From the NCBI RefSeq assembly GCF_003612015.1, contig NZ_RARB01000009.1, positions 62,001 through 126,000 on the forward strand: a stretch of 64,000 nt of DNA, in the 5' to 3' direction. Origin of the DNA: Pantoea piersonii. GTDB lineage: Bacteria > Pseudomonadota > Gammaproteobacteria > Enterobacterales > Enterobacteriaceae. The translations under genes were made by a program, and so were the position numbers. Below are positions 16,588-26,664 of the stretch, one piece after another (the first letter of the stretch is position 1; every line of letters begins with the position of its first letter). The notes beneath the pieces were generated by a model. The model did no database searches and was not told the DNA's origin. It saw only the letters and a program-made list of their open reading frames with translations.

Positions 16588-16613
16588 AAAACCGGGCGCG
16601 ACCCGGTTTTTTT
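16588..16613 (+). terminator. Rho-independent terminator of dnaTC
   Basis: AAAACCGGG / CCCGGTTTT, a 9-bp stem with a 5-nt loop, runs into a T tract of 7 and lies 18 nt after the dnaC stop. Confidence 0.9.
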
Positions 16614-16715
16614 ACGCCTTTCGCATTGTGCTGCGACTTGTGTGAAACAGCGCGCAAAAGTGCCAGATAAGGCATGACAATGGGCTGTTACACTGAAAGA
16701 TACGTTGCCTGTCAG

Positions 16716-17858
16716 ATGAGCGCTATAAAGAACATGAGTAAAGGCCCAGCACTACTCAGACTTAACAATCAGAAGCGCGTGATGACGCAGCTCCGCCGGT
16801 TGCGCGTTACCTCGCGTCAGGATTTAGCCCATATATTGTCGCTCAGCAAAAATACGGTTTCGCTGATCGTGGATGAACTGCTGGAAAAGTCGCTGCTTCG
16901 GGAGATAGGGCCGATCAGCGTGGCTGCCGCCGGACGGCCGAAGATTGAGATCGCTCTCTGTCCGGAAAAGTTAAAAAGCGCAGGCATTATGGTGGAGCGC
17001 AACGCGATTTACTGGCGCGTCTGCGACTACTTTTCGCAGGTAATGGTGGAACAGACGCGTCGCGTCGATACCACGAACCCTAAAAAGCTGCTGGATGAGG
17101 TGGCGAACCTGTGCAGCGACCTGGCGGAGAAGCATCCGCAACTGCTGGGCATCGGGCTGGGCTTTCCCGGCATTGTTGATCCAGAGCGCGGCTGGATGCA
17201 TCTTTCAAGCCAGCTCGGCTGGCAGGATGTCGATCTGCTGACGCCGGTCAGACAAAAGGTGGGTTTGCCGCTGCGCGTGATGAATAACGTCAAGGCGTCG
17301 GCGCTGCTGGCGGTTCAGCAGCTTGGGTTGAAAACAGAAAGCAGCCACTTCTATTTGCGTATTGCCGAAGGAACAGGCGGCGCGCTGGTGCAGCAGGGCG
17401 AGGTAGTGACCGGCCACAGCTGGACCGCGGGCGAGGCGGGGCATCTTAATGTGCAGCCGGACGGCCCGCGCTGTCGCTGTGGACGTCAGGGATGCGTTGA
17501 GGCGCTGATTAGCAAGCCGGCAATAGAGCAGCAGCTGGCGCAGCGTCGTCCCGGTTTAAGCTGGCAGACGCGCAATGAGGCGCCAAAGGTTGTGGATGAG
17601 GTGATGCAGCAGGCGGGCAGCTTCCTCGCCAGAGCGATCGGCCAGATTATTTTGCTGCTGAACCCGGCCAGCGTCATTATCGACGCGCCCTGGAATACGC
17701 ACACGCTGTTTTGCGACACGGTGCGCAAACGTATCGAAACCAGTACGCCCGCCTTCACCTTCCAGAACACGGCGCTGCATTTTTTGCAGACGCGTCTCGA
17801 TCCGGCTGTGGGGCTGTCGCTGGCGGTGATTGAACAGTTTGAACAGAGGCAGGATTAG
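16716..17858 (+). CDS. ROK-family transcriptional regulator (NagC/Mlc-like)
   Basis: The start is uncertain: ATG 16674, 16716 and 16734 are in frame and none has a good ribosome-binding site; 16716 is used here. The N-terminal region (LRLNNQKRVMTQLRRLRVTSRQDLAHILSLSKNTVSLIVDELL) is a MarR-like winged HTH as in NagC, Mlc and XylR of Gram-positives. The ROK domain follows with the zinc motif CRCGRQGC near 262-269 and GAGE-type glycines just before. ROK repressors usually sense a sugar or the state of the PTS. Its neighbours are dnaTC and mqo, so no metabolic partner is suggested by position. Confidence 0.85.
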   Translation: MSAIKNMSKGPALLRLNNQKRVMTQLRRLRVTSRQDLAHILSLSKNTVSLIVDELLEKSLLREIGPISVAAAGRPKIEIALCPEKLKSAGIMVERNAIYWRVCDYFSQVMVEQTRRVDTTNPKKLLDEVANLCSDLAEKHPQLLGIGLGFPGIVDPERGWMHLSSQLGWQDVDLLTPVRQKVGLPLRVMNNVKASALLAVQQLGLKTESSHFYLRIAEGTGGALVQQGEVVTGHSWTAGEAGHLNVQPDGPRCRCGRQGCVEALISKPAIEQQLAQRRPGLSWQTRNEAPKVVDEVMQQAGSFLARAIGQIILLLNPASVIIDAPWNTHTLFCDTVRKRIETSTPAFTFQNTALHFLQTRLDPAVGLSLAVIEQFEQRQD

Positions 17859-17892
17859 AGGGCGGAAGAGGCTGACTGCAGGTTTGGATGTA

Positions 17893-17991
17893 GGTGGCGG
17901 GGAGCGATCGCAATGTTACTCAGGGCTTCCTTGCCCGCTCGTCCCGCGACGCTCCTGTCGCGGGACGCTTTGCTCTTCGCTCCCCGTCGCC
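17893..17991. repeat. Nested palindromic element, copy A of a REP-like family
   Basis: The outer arms (17893-17907 and 17977-17991) are complementary at 13 of 15 positions. Inside, CGTCCCGCGAC / GTCGCGGGACG (17940-17950 and 17957-17967) is a perfect 11-bp stem. The segment 17959-17978 is 19/20 identical to 62260-62279 in another intergenic palindrome. Confidence 0.6.
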
Positions 17992-18023
17992 TGCGTATCG
18001 GCTTTGTCAGCCGTTTGCTGCGG

Positions 18024-19640
18024 TTACTGCGCGGCGGCTACCGGCGTCGCTGCCAGGGCGCTGTTCGCCGCTGGCGTCATCGGCGTGTAGTCGAGCTGCA
18101 GTACGCGGCTGGTTTCCGACAGCTCTTTCTCTGTCGCCGCCACGTTGCCGTTCAGCTTCTGACCGTAAGAAGGGATGATCTCCTTCAGCTTGCTCTGCCA
18201 GGCGTCAGACGCCACTTTGTCTTTAAAGACTTTTTCCATCAGCGTCAGCATGATAGGCGCAGCGGTTGATGCGCCCGGCGAAGCGCCCAGCAGCGCGGCG
18301 ATAGAGCCGTCTTTCGATGCGACCACTTCAGTGCCGAGACGCAGCACGCCGCCTTTCTCCGCATCTTTCTTGATGATCTGCACGCGCTGGCCTGCAATCG
18401 CCAGACGCCAGTCCTCTTTCTTCGCCTCAGGGAAGTACTCTTTCAGCGCCGCGAAGCGATCGTCGTCCGACAGCATCAGCTGGCCAATCAGGTATTTCAC
18501 CAGATCGAAGTTATCCAGGCCGACATGCACCATCGGCATGAAGTTGGAGGTAGTGGTCGCGCTGAACATATCCCACAGCGAACCATTTTTCAGGTACTTG
18601 GTAGAGAAGGTCGCGAAAGGTCCAAACAGCAGCACGCGCTTGCCGTCGAGCATACGGGTATCAAGGTGCGGCACCGACATCGGCGGCGCGCCAACAGAGG
18701 CCTTACCGTACACTTTCGCCAGGTGACGCTGCACCACGGCCGGGTTATCGGTGACAAGGAACTCGCCGCCTACCGGGAAGCCAGCGTAGTTATCCGCTTC
18801 CGGAATGCCTGACTTTTGCAGCAGCGGCAGCGCCGCACCGCCTGCGCCGATAAACACGAACTTCGCGTGCACCACATGCTCGGCGTTGTTGTTGTGCAGA
18901 TCGGCGATGGTCACGTTCCAGCCGCCATTATCGGCGCGTTTGATATCGCGCACTTCGTGGCCGGTCTCCAGCGAGAAGCGATCGCTTTTCTGAAGCGAAG
19001 CCACCAGCTGACGCGTGATTTCGCCGAAATTAACGTCGGTGCCGATAGGAATACGCGTTGCCGCGACTTTTTGCTTAGGATCGCGGCCTTCCATTACCAG
19101 CGGGATCCACTTCTCAATCTGCGCGTGGTCTTCTGAATATTCCATGCCGCGGAACAGCGTGCTTTTCTGCAGCGCTTCATAACGCTTATGCAGGAAGTTG
19201 ACGTTATCGTCTCCCCATACAAAGCTCATATGCGGCGTGCTGTTAATAAAGCTTTTCGGGTTGGTCAATACGCCGCGGTTTACCTGGTAAGTCCAGAACT
19301 GGCGGGAAATCTGAAAAGATTCATTAATTTCGACAGCCTTGCTGATATCGATGCTGCCGTCATCTTTTTCCGGGGTGTAGTTCATTTCCGCCAGCGCGGA
19401 ATGGCCGGTGCCTGCGTTATTCCAGCCGTTGGAGCTCTCTTCAGCGACTTTATCGAGACGCTCAACCATCTCAATATTCCACTGTGGCTCCAGTTCCTGC
19501 AAATAGGTTCCCAGTGTGGCACTCATTACGCCGCCGCCAATCAGCATGACGTCGACATTTTTCTGCTCGTCGGCCCAGGCCGCGTGTTGCGCGACCAGCA
19601 GCGGCGCGCAGAGAGCCAGAAGTTGTACAATTTTACGCAT
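18024..19640 (-). CDS. mqo: Malate:quinone oxidoreductase
   Basis: ATG 19640 is preceded at the right distance by GGAGAAG; the longer frame from TTG 19655 would start inside that site. The 538-residue protein has an N-terminal hydrophobic segment (about 4-22) followed by the FAD-binding strand [16 protein letters not shown] (about 30-45). The family segments [34 protein letters not shown] and [14 protein letters not shown] are all present. Mqo oxidises malate to oxaloacetate and passes electrons straight to quinone at the inner membrane, bypassing NAD-linked malate dehydrogenase. The C-terminal tail is Ala-rich and differs from E. coli. Confidence 0.96.
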   Translation of the reverse strand: MRKIVQLLALCAPLLVAQHAAWADEQKNVDVMLIGGGVMSATLGTYLQELEPQWNIEMVERLDKVAEESSNGWNNAGTGHSALAEMNYTPEKDDGSIDISKAVEINESFQISRQFWTYQVNRGVLTNPKSFINSTPHMSFVWGDDNVNFLHKRYEALQKSTLFRGMEYSEDHAQIEKWIPLVMEGRDPKQKVAATRIPIGTDVNFGEITRQLVASLQKSDRFSLETGHEVRDIKRADNGGWNVTIADLHNNNAEHVVHAKFVFIGAGGAALPLLQKSGIPEADNYAGFPVGGEFLVTDNPAVVQRHLAKVYGKASVGAPPMSVPHLDTRMLDGKRVLLFGPFATFSTKYLKNGSLWDMFSATTTSNFMPMVHVGLDNFDLVKYLIGQLMLSDDDRFAALKEYFPEAKKEDWRLAIAGQRVQIIKKDAEKGGVLRLGTEVVASKDGSIAALLGASPGASTAAPIMLTLMEKVFKDKVASDAWQSKLKEIIPSYGQKLNGNVAATEKELSETSRVLQLDYTPMTPAANSALAATPVAAAQ

Positions 19641-20005
19641 GAAAAACTTCTCCAACGGCTATCTGTCGATAACCGGCAAGTGACACCGCGCGCCTTCTGC
19701 GGAGGCGCTGCGATCTCCATTCAAATTTCAACTCACATCCAGCACGAGCGGTAGTGTGTTAAGTTACAGTTAAAAGCGCGGCGGAATATAACATTCGCAA
19801 CACATGTTTTAAAAAGAATTACAAATATTGTAACTATTGTAACTTTTGAAAGCGGAAAAAAGCGGAGAAGCAAACGGGCTTATTTAACAGGCAGGGTAAG
19901 AGAGAAAAAACAATATTAACCACAAGGCTAAACCGCCCGGCTGCAATAAATAGCGGTTTATTTTATGTCAGCGCGCGGCTTAGCCTTGATAAATCAGCGG
20001 TCATT
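19641..20005. promoter_or_regulatory. AT-rich mqo upstream region
   Basis: This 365-nt gap between xylR and mqo must hold the mqo promoter. It contains TTACAA-ATA-TTGTAA (19819-19833) overlapping a tandem direct repeat of ATTGTAACT (19827-19844). It also holds a weak hairpin, TAAACCGC / GCGGTTTA (19929-19960), that may end xylR transcription. I see no gene in it. Confidence 0.45.
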
Positions 20006-21184
20006 TTACATCACGCTTTCACCATGATGCTGTCGATACTCCTTCGGCGTGGTGGCATAGCTTTTCTTAAATACCGAATAAAAATACTGCAGTGAAGGGT
20101 AGCCGCACATCTGAGAAATTTCGTTGATGTTCAGAGAGGAGGAGGCCAGCAGCTCGCGCGCTTTTTCCAGCTTCTCGCGGTGGATCATGGCGTGAATAGT
20201 ATCGCCGGTTTCATCGCGGAAACGTTTCTCCAGGTTAGAACGCGACAGGCCGATGGCGTCCAGCACCTGCTCCACCTTGATGCCTTTACAGGCGTTGAAG
20301 CGAATATAGTGCATGGCCTGAATCACGGCCGGATCGCGCAGCGAGCGGAAGTCGGTGGAGCGGCGTGCAATCACCTTAATCGGCGGCACCAGAATGCGCT
20401 GGAGCGGCAGCGGCTGCTTGTCCAGCAGGCGATGAAGCAATTTGGCGGCCTGATAGCCCATCTGCCGCGTGCCCTGCGCCACCGACGAGAGCGCCACGCG
20501 CGACAGATAGCGCGTCAGCTCTTCGTTATCGATGCCGATAACGCTTAGCTTTTCCGGCACCGGGATTTTGAGATATTCGCAGGCCTGCAGCAGATGGCGC
20601 GCGCGCGCGTCGGTGACGGCGATAATGCCCGTCTGCTGGGGCAGGGTTTGCAGCCAGTCGGCCAGTCGGTTCTGCGCGTGCTGCCAGTTTTCCGGCGCGG
20701 TATTCATGCCCTGATAAACCACGCCCTGATAGCGCTCGCGCTGCACCAGCTGACGAAATGCGTGTTCGCGCTCCTGCGCCCAGCGCTTGCCGCTGGAGGC
20801 GGGCAGCCCGTAAAAGGCGAAACGGTTAATGCCCTTCTCTTTAAGGTGAAGAAAGGCGCTCTCTACCAGCGCCGCGTTGTCGGTGGCGATATAGTGCACC
20901 GGCGGATAATCCTGCTGGCGATGGTAAGAGCCGCCGACGCCGACAATCGGCACCTCGACGTTCGCCAGCAGCCGCTCGATAGAGCTGTCGTCATAGTCGG
21001 CGATTACGCCATCGCCCAGCCATTCCCGGATATTATCGATGCGGCAGCGAAAATCCTCTTCGATAAAAATATCCCAGTCGGTCTGCGACGCCTGTAAATA
21101 TTCGCCGACCCCCTCCACCACCTGGCGGTCATAGACTTTATTGGCATTGAACAGCAACGTAATGCGATAGCGTTTTTCATGCAT
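20006..21184 (-). CDS. xylR: Xylose operon activator XylR
   Basis: ATG 21184 gives the 392-residue XylR with N-terminus MHEKRYRITLLFNANKVYDR; GGAGAG lies 11 nt upstream. The N-terminal and middle parts (about 1-280) are the periplasmic-binding-protein-like xylose sensor. The C-terminal 100 residues are an AraC-type DNA-binding domain (LDAIGLSRSNLEKRFRDETGDT ... ICQMCGYPS-type second HTH). With xylose bound it activates xylA and xylF promoters. It is the fourth gene of xylFGHR, as in E. coli, 92 nt after xylH. Confidence 0.96.
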   Translation of the reverse strand: MHEKRYRITLLFNANKVYDRQVVEGVGEYLQASQTDWDIFIEEDFRCRIDNIREWLGDGVIADYDDSSIERLLANVEVPIVGVGGSYHRQQDYPPVHYIATDNAALVESAFLHLKEKGINRFAFYGLPASSGKRWAQEREHAFRQLVQRERYQGVVYQGMNTAPENWQHAQNRLADWLQTLPQQTGIIAVTDARARHLLQACEYLKIPVPEKLSVIGIDNEELTRYLSRVALSSVAQGTRQMGYQAAKLLHRLLDKQPLPLQRILVPPIKVIARRSTDFRSLRDPAVIQAMHYIRFNACKGIKVEQVLDAIGLSRSNLEKRFRDETGDTIHAMIHREKLEKARELLASSSLNINEISQMCGYPSLQYFYSVFKKSYATTPKEYRQHHGESVM

Positions 21185-21276
21185 AGTGGCGCGCTCTCCT
21201 GAATCCCAGCGCAATGCATAGCATGGCCGGATGAACAGCAGAAATTGTTTGCGCCAGGTTGTGATCGTCGACGCGA

Positions 21277-22452
21277 TTACACCCGGCGGCGTGTGGCGGT
21301 GTCCATCCACACCGCCAGCAGCAAAATTGCTCCTTTAACGATGTACTGCCAGAAGGTGGGCACATCCATCATGCTCATGCCGTTATCCAGCGAGGCCATA
21401 ATAAAGGCGCCCATCACCGCGCCCGCGACCGAACCCACGCCGCCCGCCAGACTGGTGCCACCGATCACGCAGGCGGCAATCGCATCCAGTTCGGCGATAT
21501 TGCCCGCCGATGGCGAGCCAGCGCCGAGGCGCGAACTCAGGATCAAGCCGGCGATCGCCACCATCACGCCGTTGATGGCGAATACCGCCAGCTTGGTGCG
21601 CGCCACGTTAATGCCCGACAGCCGCGCGGCGTCCAGGTTGCCGCCGATAGCATAGATACGACGGCCAAAAGCGGTGCGCGTCGCCATAAACATACCGCCC
21701 AGCAGCAGCAAAGCCAGCAGCAGTACCGGCGTCGGCACGCCGCGATAATCATTCAACAGCCAGATCGCGCCCAGCACCAGGACGGCGGTCAGCGCCTGAC
21801 GCGCCACCGTACTGCCGGCAGCGGACTGAGTCAGACCGAGCTGCTGACGGCGCAGCCGCAGCCGCCACTGCCACAGCATAAAGAGCGCCAGCCCGGCGAT
21901 GCCGAAACCGAAGCCGACGCCGTCGGAGAGATAGCTCTGCCCGATCTGTGACATCGCAGGCGTGGTCGGCGCAACCGTTGTGCCGTTGGTGATCCCCACC
22001 AGAATGCCGCGGAACGCCAGCATTCCGGCCAGCGTGACGATAAACGACGGCACTTTGCGGTAGGCGACCCACCAGCCGTTCCAGGTGCCCAGCAGCAGCC
22101 CCATCAGCAGCGTCACCGCTATCGTCAGCGGCAGCGGCCAGCCGAGCCAGACGTCGAAAATCGCCGCCGCGCCGCCCAGCAGGCCCATCATCGATCCAAC
22201 CGACAGATCGATCTCCGCTGAAATAATCACGAACACCATGCCGACCGCCAGAATTCCGGTGATCGCGGTCTGACGCAGCAGGTTAGAGACATTGCGCGGG
22301 CTGAGCCAGGCGCCGTCGGTGGTCCAGGTAAAAAACAGGGCGATAACCACAATTGCGCCCAGCATTACCAGCACCTGTAGATTAGGCAGCGAGAATTTAC
22401 CCGGCGACGGCGCGCCCGGCAGCGTGCCCTGACGACTTTCGGTTTTAAGCAT
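21277..22452 (-). CDS. xylH: D-xylose ABC transporter permease XylH
   Basis: ATG 22452 has GGAG 8 nt upstream and overlaps the end of xylG; a GTG nine bases further upstream is an alternative. The 391-residue protein has about ten membrane segments of the BPD_transp_2 type. [24 protein letters not shown], the hallmark of the sugar-uptake permeases, lies at about 65-88. Two copies form the inner-membrane channel of XylFGH. Sequence and length match E. coli XylH. Confidence 0.96.
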   Translation of the reverse strand: MLKTESRQGTLPGAPSPGKFSLPNLQVLVMLGAIVVIALFFTWTTDGAWLSPRNVSNLLRQTAITGILAVGMVFVIISAEIDLSVGSMMGLLGGAAAIFDVWLGWPLPLTIAVTLLMGLLLGTWNGWWVAYRKVPSFIVTLAGMLAFRGILVGITNGTTVAPTTPAMSQIGQSYLSDGVGFGFGIAGLALFMLWQWRLRLRRQQLGLTQSAAGSTVARQALTAVLVLGAIWLLNDYRGVPTPVLLLALLLLGGMFMATRTAFGRRIYAIGGNLDAARLSGINVARTKLAVFAINGVMVAIAGLILSSRLGAGSPSAGNIAELDAIAACVIGGTSLAGGVGSVAGAVMGAFIMASLDNGMSMMDVPTFWQYIVKGAILLLAVWMDTATRRRV

Positions 22453-23965
22453 AATGTTCACTCCGCAGGGCCGCTTCCATAACTTGCTCCTGAGTCAGGT
22501 TGTTATTAATCAGATCGGCTTTGATCCGCCCTTCATGCATCACCAGAACACGATCGCTCAGGCCCAGCACTTCAGGGAGTTCAGATGAGATAACGATCAC
22601 GGCGATCCCCTGCTGCACCAGACTGTTGATCAGCAGATAGATCTCCTGACGCGCGCCCACGTCGATGCCGCGCGTCGGTTCGTCGAGGATAAGAATTTGC
22701 GGGTTCAGCAGCAGACATTTGGCGATAATCGCTTTTTGCTGGTTGCCGCCGCTCAGTCGGCCGATCGCCAGCTCCGGCGAAGAGGTTTTGACCCGCAGTC
22801 GCGCGATCGACGCGTTAATAACGTGCTGCTCGCGCGTCTCATCAAGCGGCGCAAAGCGGTGGCTGAACTGGTCCAGCGCCGCCAGGGTAATATTTTTCCC
22901 GACGCCCATCAGCGGCACGATGCCATCTTTTTTGCGGTCCTCCGGCACCATCGCGATGCCCTGCGCAATCGCCTGCTGGCAGTCGCGGATCTGCACCTTT
23001 TTTTCGTTTATCCAGATATCGCCCTGCCAGCGGCCGGGCCAGACGCCAAACAGGCACTGGACTGTTTCGGTGCGGCCCGCGCCGACCAGCCCGGCAATGC
23101 CGAGGATTTCGCCACGCTTCAGGCTGAAGGAGACATCGTTGACGCGGCGCACCTGACGGTTAACCGGATGCCAGGCGGTCAGATGTTCGACGCGCAGCAC
23201 CGTTTCGCCGATAGTGTGTCGCTGATGCGGATAGAGCGCGGTCAGCTCGCGTCCCACCATCATGGTGATGATGTCATCCTCGCTGAGTCCGGCGGCTGGC
23301 CGGGTGGCAATATGCTTGCCGTCGCGGATCACGCAGATGGTATCGGAGATCGCTTTGACCTCGTTCAGCTTGTGCGAGATATAGATGCAGGCGATGCCGT
23401 GATCGCGCAGGTTGTGAATAATGCTCAGCAGCACTTCGGTTTCACGCTCGGTAAGCGAAGAGGTCGGCTCATCAAGGATCAGCAGCCGCACCTGCTTGTT
23501 CAGCGCGCGGGCGATCTCGACCAGCTGCTGCTGTCCCAGCCCCAGGTCGCCGACCCGGGCGTCGGGCGAGACGTCGAGCTTCACCCGCGCCAGCAGCTGC
23601 TGGCAGCGCAGCGTCATGGTTTCGTCATCGACAATGCCGAAGCGGCCCAGCTCCGCGCCGAGAAAGATGTTCTCCATCACCGTCAGCTGGCGCACCAGCG
23701 CCAGCTCCTGATGGATAATCACAATGCCCTTGCGTTCGGTATCGCGAATGGTCTGCGCCTGAATCTTCTCCCCGGCGAACTGGATCTCTCCATCGAACTC
23801 GCCGTGTGGGTAAAGCCCGCACAGGATTTTCATCAGCGTGGATTTACCCGAGCCGTTTTCGCCACACAGCGACATCACTTCGCCGCTCTCCAGCCGCAGG
23901 CTGACGTTATCCAGCGCCTTCACCGCGCCGAAACGCTTGGTGATATTGTTCATTTCCAGCAGCAT
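22445..23965 (-). CDS. xylG: D-xylose ABC transporter ATP-binding protein XylG
   Basis: A 506-residue protein with two ABC domains, as in the ribose, galactose and xylose importers. The first has Walker A GENGSGKS near 35-42, signature [15 protein letters not shown] near 143 and [11 protein letters not shown]. The second has a degenerate Walker A (GLVGAGRTE) and the signature [14 protein letters not shown] with [13 protein letters not shown]. It powers xylose uptake through XylH. GGAGA precedes the start, and the gene overlaps xylH by a few bases. Confidence 0.97.
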   Translation of the reverse strand: MLLEMNNITKRFGAVKALDNVSLRLESGEVMSLCGENGSGKSTLMKILCGLYPHGEFDGEIQFAGEKIQAQTIRDTERKGIVIIHQELALVRQLTVMENIFLGAELGRFGIVDDETMTLRCQQLLARVKLDVSPDARVGDLGLGQQQLVEIARALNKQVRLLILDEPTSSLTERETEVLLSIIHNLRDHGIACIYISHKLNEVKAISDTICVIRDGKHIATRPAAGLSEDDIITMMVGRELTALYPHQRHTIGETVLRVEHLTAWHPVNRQVRRVNDVSFSLKRGEILGIAGLVGAGRTETVQCLFGVWPGRWQGDIWINEKKVQIRDCQQAIAQGIAMVPEDRKKDGIVPLMGVGKNITLAALDQFSHRFAPLDETREQHVINASIARLRVKTSSPELAIGRLSGGNQQKAIIAKCLLLNPQILILDEPTRGIDVGARQEIYLLINSLVQQGIAVIVISSELPEVLGLSDRVLVMHEGRIKADLINNNLTQEQVMEAALRSEHYA

Positions 23966-23993
23966 CGATCTCTCCTCTTCGCGGCGCGCGCGC

Positions 23994-24986
23994 TCAGAGC
24001 TCGCTCTGTTTATGGAAACCGTCTTTCACCACGGTGCTTTCGATATTCTCTTTATTGACCTGAATCGGCGTCAGCAGGCGAGAGGGCACCTCTTTCAGGC
24101 CGTTGTTCAGCTTGCCGTTGCTGGCGGGCGTTTTGCCGTTGCCCAGCTCAATAGCGATATTGGCGGCTTCGGTGGCGAGCTGGGTGATGGGTTTATAGAC
24201 GGTCATGGTTTGCGTGCCGTTAATAATGCGCTTGATGGCGGCGAGATCGGCGTCCTGGCCGGAGATGGCGACTTTGCCCGCCAGTCCCTGAGCGCTCAGC
24301 GCCTGAATCGCGCCGCCTGCGGTGGCGTCGTTGGAGGCGACCACGGCGTCGATATGGTTGCTGTTGGCGGTCAGGGCGTTTTCCATTATTTTCAGCGCGT
24401 TTTCCGGCAGCCAGGCGTCGACCCACTGATCGCCCACTATTTTAATGCTGCCGTTGTCGATGTAGGGTTTTAACACCTTCATCTGACCGGCGCGGAACAG
24501 GTGCGCGTTATTATCCACCGGCGAGCCGCCCATCAGGAAATAGTTTCCTTTCGGCACCTGCTTAACAATACTTTCCGCCTGAAGTTCGCCGACTTTCTCA
24601 TTATCAAACGATATATAAAAATCGATATCCGCGTTATTTATCATGCGGTCATAGGCCAGCACTTTAATCCCTTCGCGTTTCGCCTCGGCGACGACGTTGC
24701 TTAATACCTGGCCGTTATAAGGAATGATCACCAGCACATCGACGCCGCGGTTGATCATATTTTCAATTTGCGACATTTGCGTCTCTTCATTGCCGTTGGC
24801 CGACTGCACGAACACTTTCGCGCCCTGCGTCTCCGCCTGCCTGACGAAGATGTCGCGGTCTTTTTGCCAGCGCTCAAGGCGCAGGTCGTCAATCGCCATA
24901 CCGATCTTTACTTCTTTCGCTATGCCGGCATGAGTGAAGAGCGCCAGCGCGGCGCAGGCGGCTAACAGCGTAAGTTTCATTTTCAT
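23994..24986 (-). CDS. xylF: D-xylose-binding periplasmic protein XylF
   Basis: ATG 24986 follows AGGAT by 7 nt and starts a proper signal peptide ([22 protein letters not shown], cleavage near residue 23). The mature protein begins [20 protein letters not shown], the XylF sugar-binding start. The 330-residue length equals the family norm. XylF captures xylose in the periplasm and delivers it to XylGH. It is the first gene of xylFGHR and lies divergent from xylA across a shared control region. Confidence 0.96.
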   Translation of the reverse strand: MKMKLTLLAACAALALFTHAGIAKEVKIGMAIDDLRLERWQKDRDIFVRQAETQGAKVFVQSANGNEETQMSQIENMINRGVDVLVIIPYNGQVLSNVVAEAKREGIKVLAYDRMINNADIDFYISFDNEKVGELQAESIVKQVPKGNYFLMGGSPVDNNAHLFRAGQMKVLKPYIDNGSIKIVGDQWVDAWLPENALKIMENALTANSNHIDAVVASNDATAGGAIQALSAQGLAGKVAISGQDADLAAIKRIINGTQTMTVYKPITQLATEAANIAIELGNGKTPASNGKLNNGLKEVPSRLLTPIQVNKENIESTVVKDGFHKQSEL

Positions 24987-25190
24987 GATTTTTATCCTGT
25001 AGGTAGAGGCTGTTGTCGTTATCGCATTGGTCCAGGCGAATGAATTGTTGACCTGAGCTTCCGCCAACTTCAATTACTGATTTTTATCCGGCGATTACGT
25101 TTTTTGGTTTATTTCCATTTTTATGAGCGGGATCGAGATTTAACGTTTTTAAGAGGAACGGAGAGCAGATTTAGCGGAAGTTGTTATTAA

Positions 25191-25265
25191 TTTGCGAGCA
25201 GACGCACAAATAATAATTATCTCAATCTGGGTGTGAAATATCGTAATTGAGCCAGCGGAAAAGGC
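25191..25265. promoter_or_regulatory. xylF / xylA divergent control region with CRP and XylR sites
   Basis: TTTGCGAGCAGACGCACAAA (25191-25210) matches the CRP site I remember from the E. coli xyl promoter in position and sequence. Next to it, ATCTCAAT, GTGTGAAATAT and GTAATTGAGC (25218-25254) follow the E. coli XylR-binding region. The full 337-nt gap (24987-25323) holds no gene; the xylF-side half is AT-rich without a site I can name. Confidence 0.7.
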
Positions 25266-25323
25266 GCAAGCAATATAAAGGCTCACGGCCGACTGTCCGG
25301 ATTTTCACGCTGAGGAGCGAAAC

Positions 25324-26646
25324 ATGCACGCCTATTTCGACCAGATCGAACGCGTTCGTTTTGAAGGGGTAAAAAGCACCAATCCACTGGCTTTTCGTCA
25401 TTACAATCCTGACGAAGTTATTCTTGGCAAAACCATGGCCGAGCACCTGCGTTTCGCCGCCTGCTACTGGCATACCTTCTGCTGGAACGGCGCGGATATG
25501 TTCGGCGTCGGCGCCTTTGACCGCCCGTGGCAAAAGAGCGGCGACGCGCTGCAGCTGGCGAAGCTGAAGGCGGACGTGGCGTTTGAGTTCTTTCACAAGC
25601 TGAACGTGCCTTACTACTGCTTTCACGACGTCGACGTCGCGCCTGAAGGGGACTCGCTGCGCAGCTATCAGGAAAATTTTGCGGTGATGACCGACAAGCT
25701 GCTGGAAAAACAGCAGGAGAGCGGCGTGAAGCTGCTGTGGGGTACCGCCAACTGCTTTACCCATCCGCGCTACGGCGCAGGCGCGGCGACCAGTCCCGAT
25801 CCGGAAATCTTCGCCTGGGCGGCGAGCCAGGTTTGCAGCGCCATGCAGGCGACGCAGACGCTGGGCGGCGAAAACTACGTGCTGTGGGGCGGACGCGAAG
25901 GCTATGAAACCCTGCTCAATACCGATCTGCGCCAGGAGCGCGAACAGATTGGCCGCTTTATGCAGATGGTGGTGGAGCACAAACATAAAATCGGCTTCCA
26001 GGGCACGCTGCTCATCGAGCCGAAACCCCAGGAGCCGACCAAACATCAGTATGATTATGACGTAGCGACGGTTTACGGCTTTCTGAAGCAGTTTGGCCTG
26101 GAAAAAGAGATCAAGGTGAACGTCGAGGCGAACCACGCCACGCTGGCGGGCCACTCGTTTCATCATGAGATCGCTACCGCCATCGCGCTGGGTATTTTCG
26201 GCTCGGTGGATGCCAACCGCGGCGACATACAGTGCGGCTGGGATACCGACCAGTTCCCGATCAGCGTCGAAGAGAATGCGCTGGTGCTGTACGAAATTAT
26301 TAAAGCGGGTGGCTTCACTACCGGCGGGCTGAACTTCGACGCCAAAGTGCGTCGCCAGAGCACCGACAAATACGATCTCTTCTACGGCCATATCGGCGCG
26401 ATGGATACGATGGCGCTGGCGCTGAAGGCAGCGGCGCGCATGGTAGAAGCGGGCGAGCTGGACAAGCGCGTGGCGCAGCGTTACAGCGGCTGGAATGGTG
26501 AGTTCGGCCAGCAAATCCTGAAAGGGGAGTTTTCGCTTGCTTCGCTGGCGGCGCATGCTCAACAGCAGCAGTTTAATCCGCAGCATCGCAGCGGTCGCCA
26601 GGAGCAGCTGGAAAACCTGGTAAACCACTATCTTTATGATTTCTGA
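25324..26646 (+). CDS. xylA: Xylose isomerase
   Basis: The 440-residue protein equals the E. coli enzyme in length and keeps all signature regions. [10 protein letters not shown] near 101-110 has the catalytic His, [14 protein letters not shown] near 188-201 and [15 protein letters not shown] near 232-246 carry metal ligands, and [18 protein letters not shown] follows near 266. It converts D-xylose to D-xylulose with two divalent metal ions. GAGGAG precedes the start. The antisense strand is also open over most of the gene, an effect of codon bias. Confidence 0.98.
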   Translation: MHAYFDQIERVRFEGVKSTNPLAFRHYNPDEVILGKTMAEHLRFAACYWHTFCWNGADMFGVGAFDRPWQKSGDALQLAKLKADVAFEFFHKLNVPYYCFHDVDVAPEGDSLRSYQENFAVMTDKLLEKQQESGVKLLWGTANCFTHPRYGAGAATSPDPEIFAWAASQVCSAMQATQTLGGENYVLWGGREGYETLLNTDLRQEREQIGRFMQMVVEHKHKIGFQGTLLIEPKPQEPTKHQYDYDVATVYGFLKQFGLEKEIKVNVEANHATLAGHSFHHEIATAIALGIFGSVDANRGDIQCGWDTDQFPISVEENALVLYEIIKAGGFTTGGLNFDAKVRRQSTDKYDLFYGHIGAMDTMALALKAAARMVEAGELDKRVAQRYSGWNGEFGQQILKGEFSLASLAAHAQQQQFNPQHRSGRQEQLENLVNHYLYDF

Positions 26647-26664
26647 GATAACCGGGAGTAAGGC

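Noticed and set aside
22697..24058. 453-codon open frame antisense to xylG
   Set aside because: XylG is unambiguous; the antisense frame shows no domain.
25222..26628. 468-codon open frame antisense to xylA
   Set aside because: The xylA product is beyond doubt over the whole span, and the antisense translation has the usual low-complexity look of a shadow frame.
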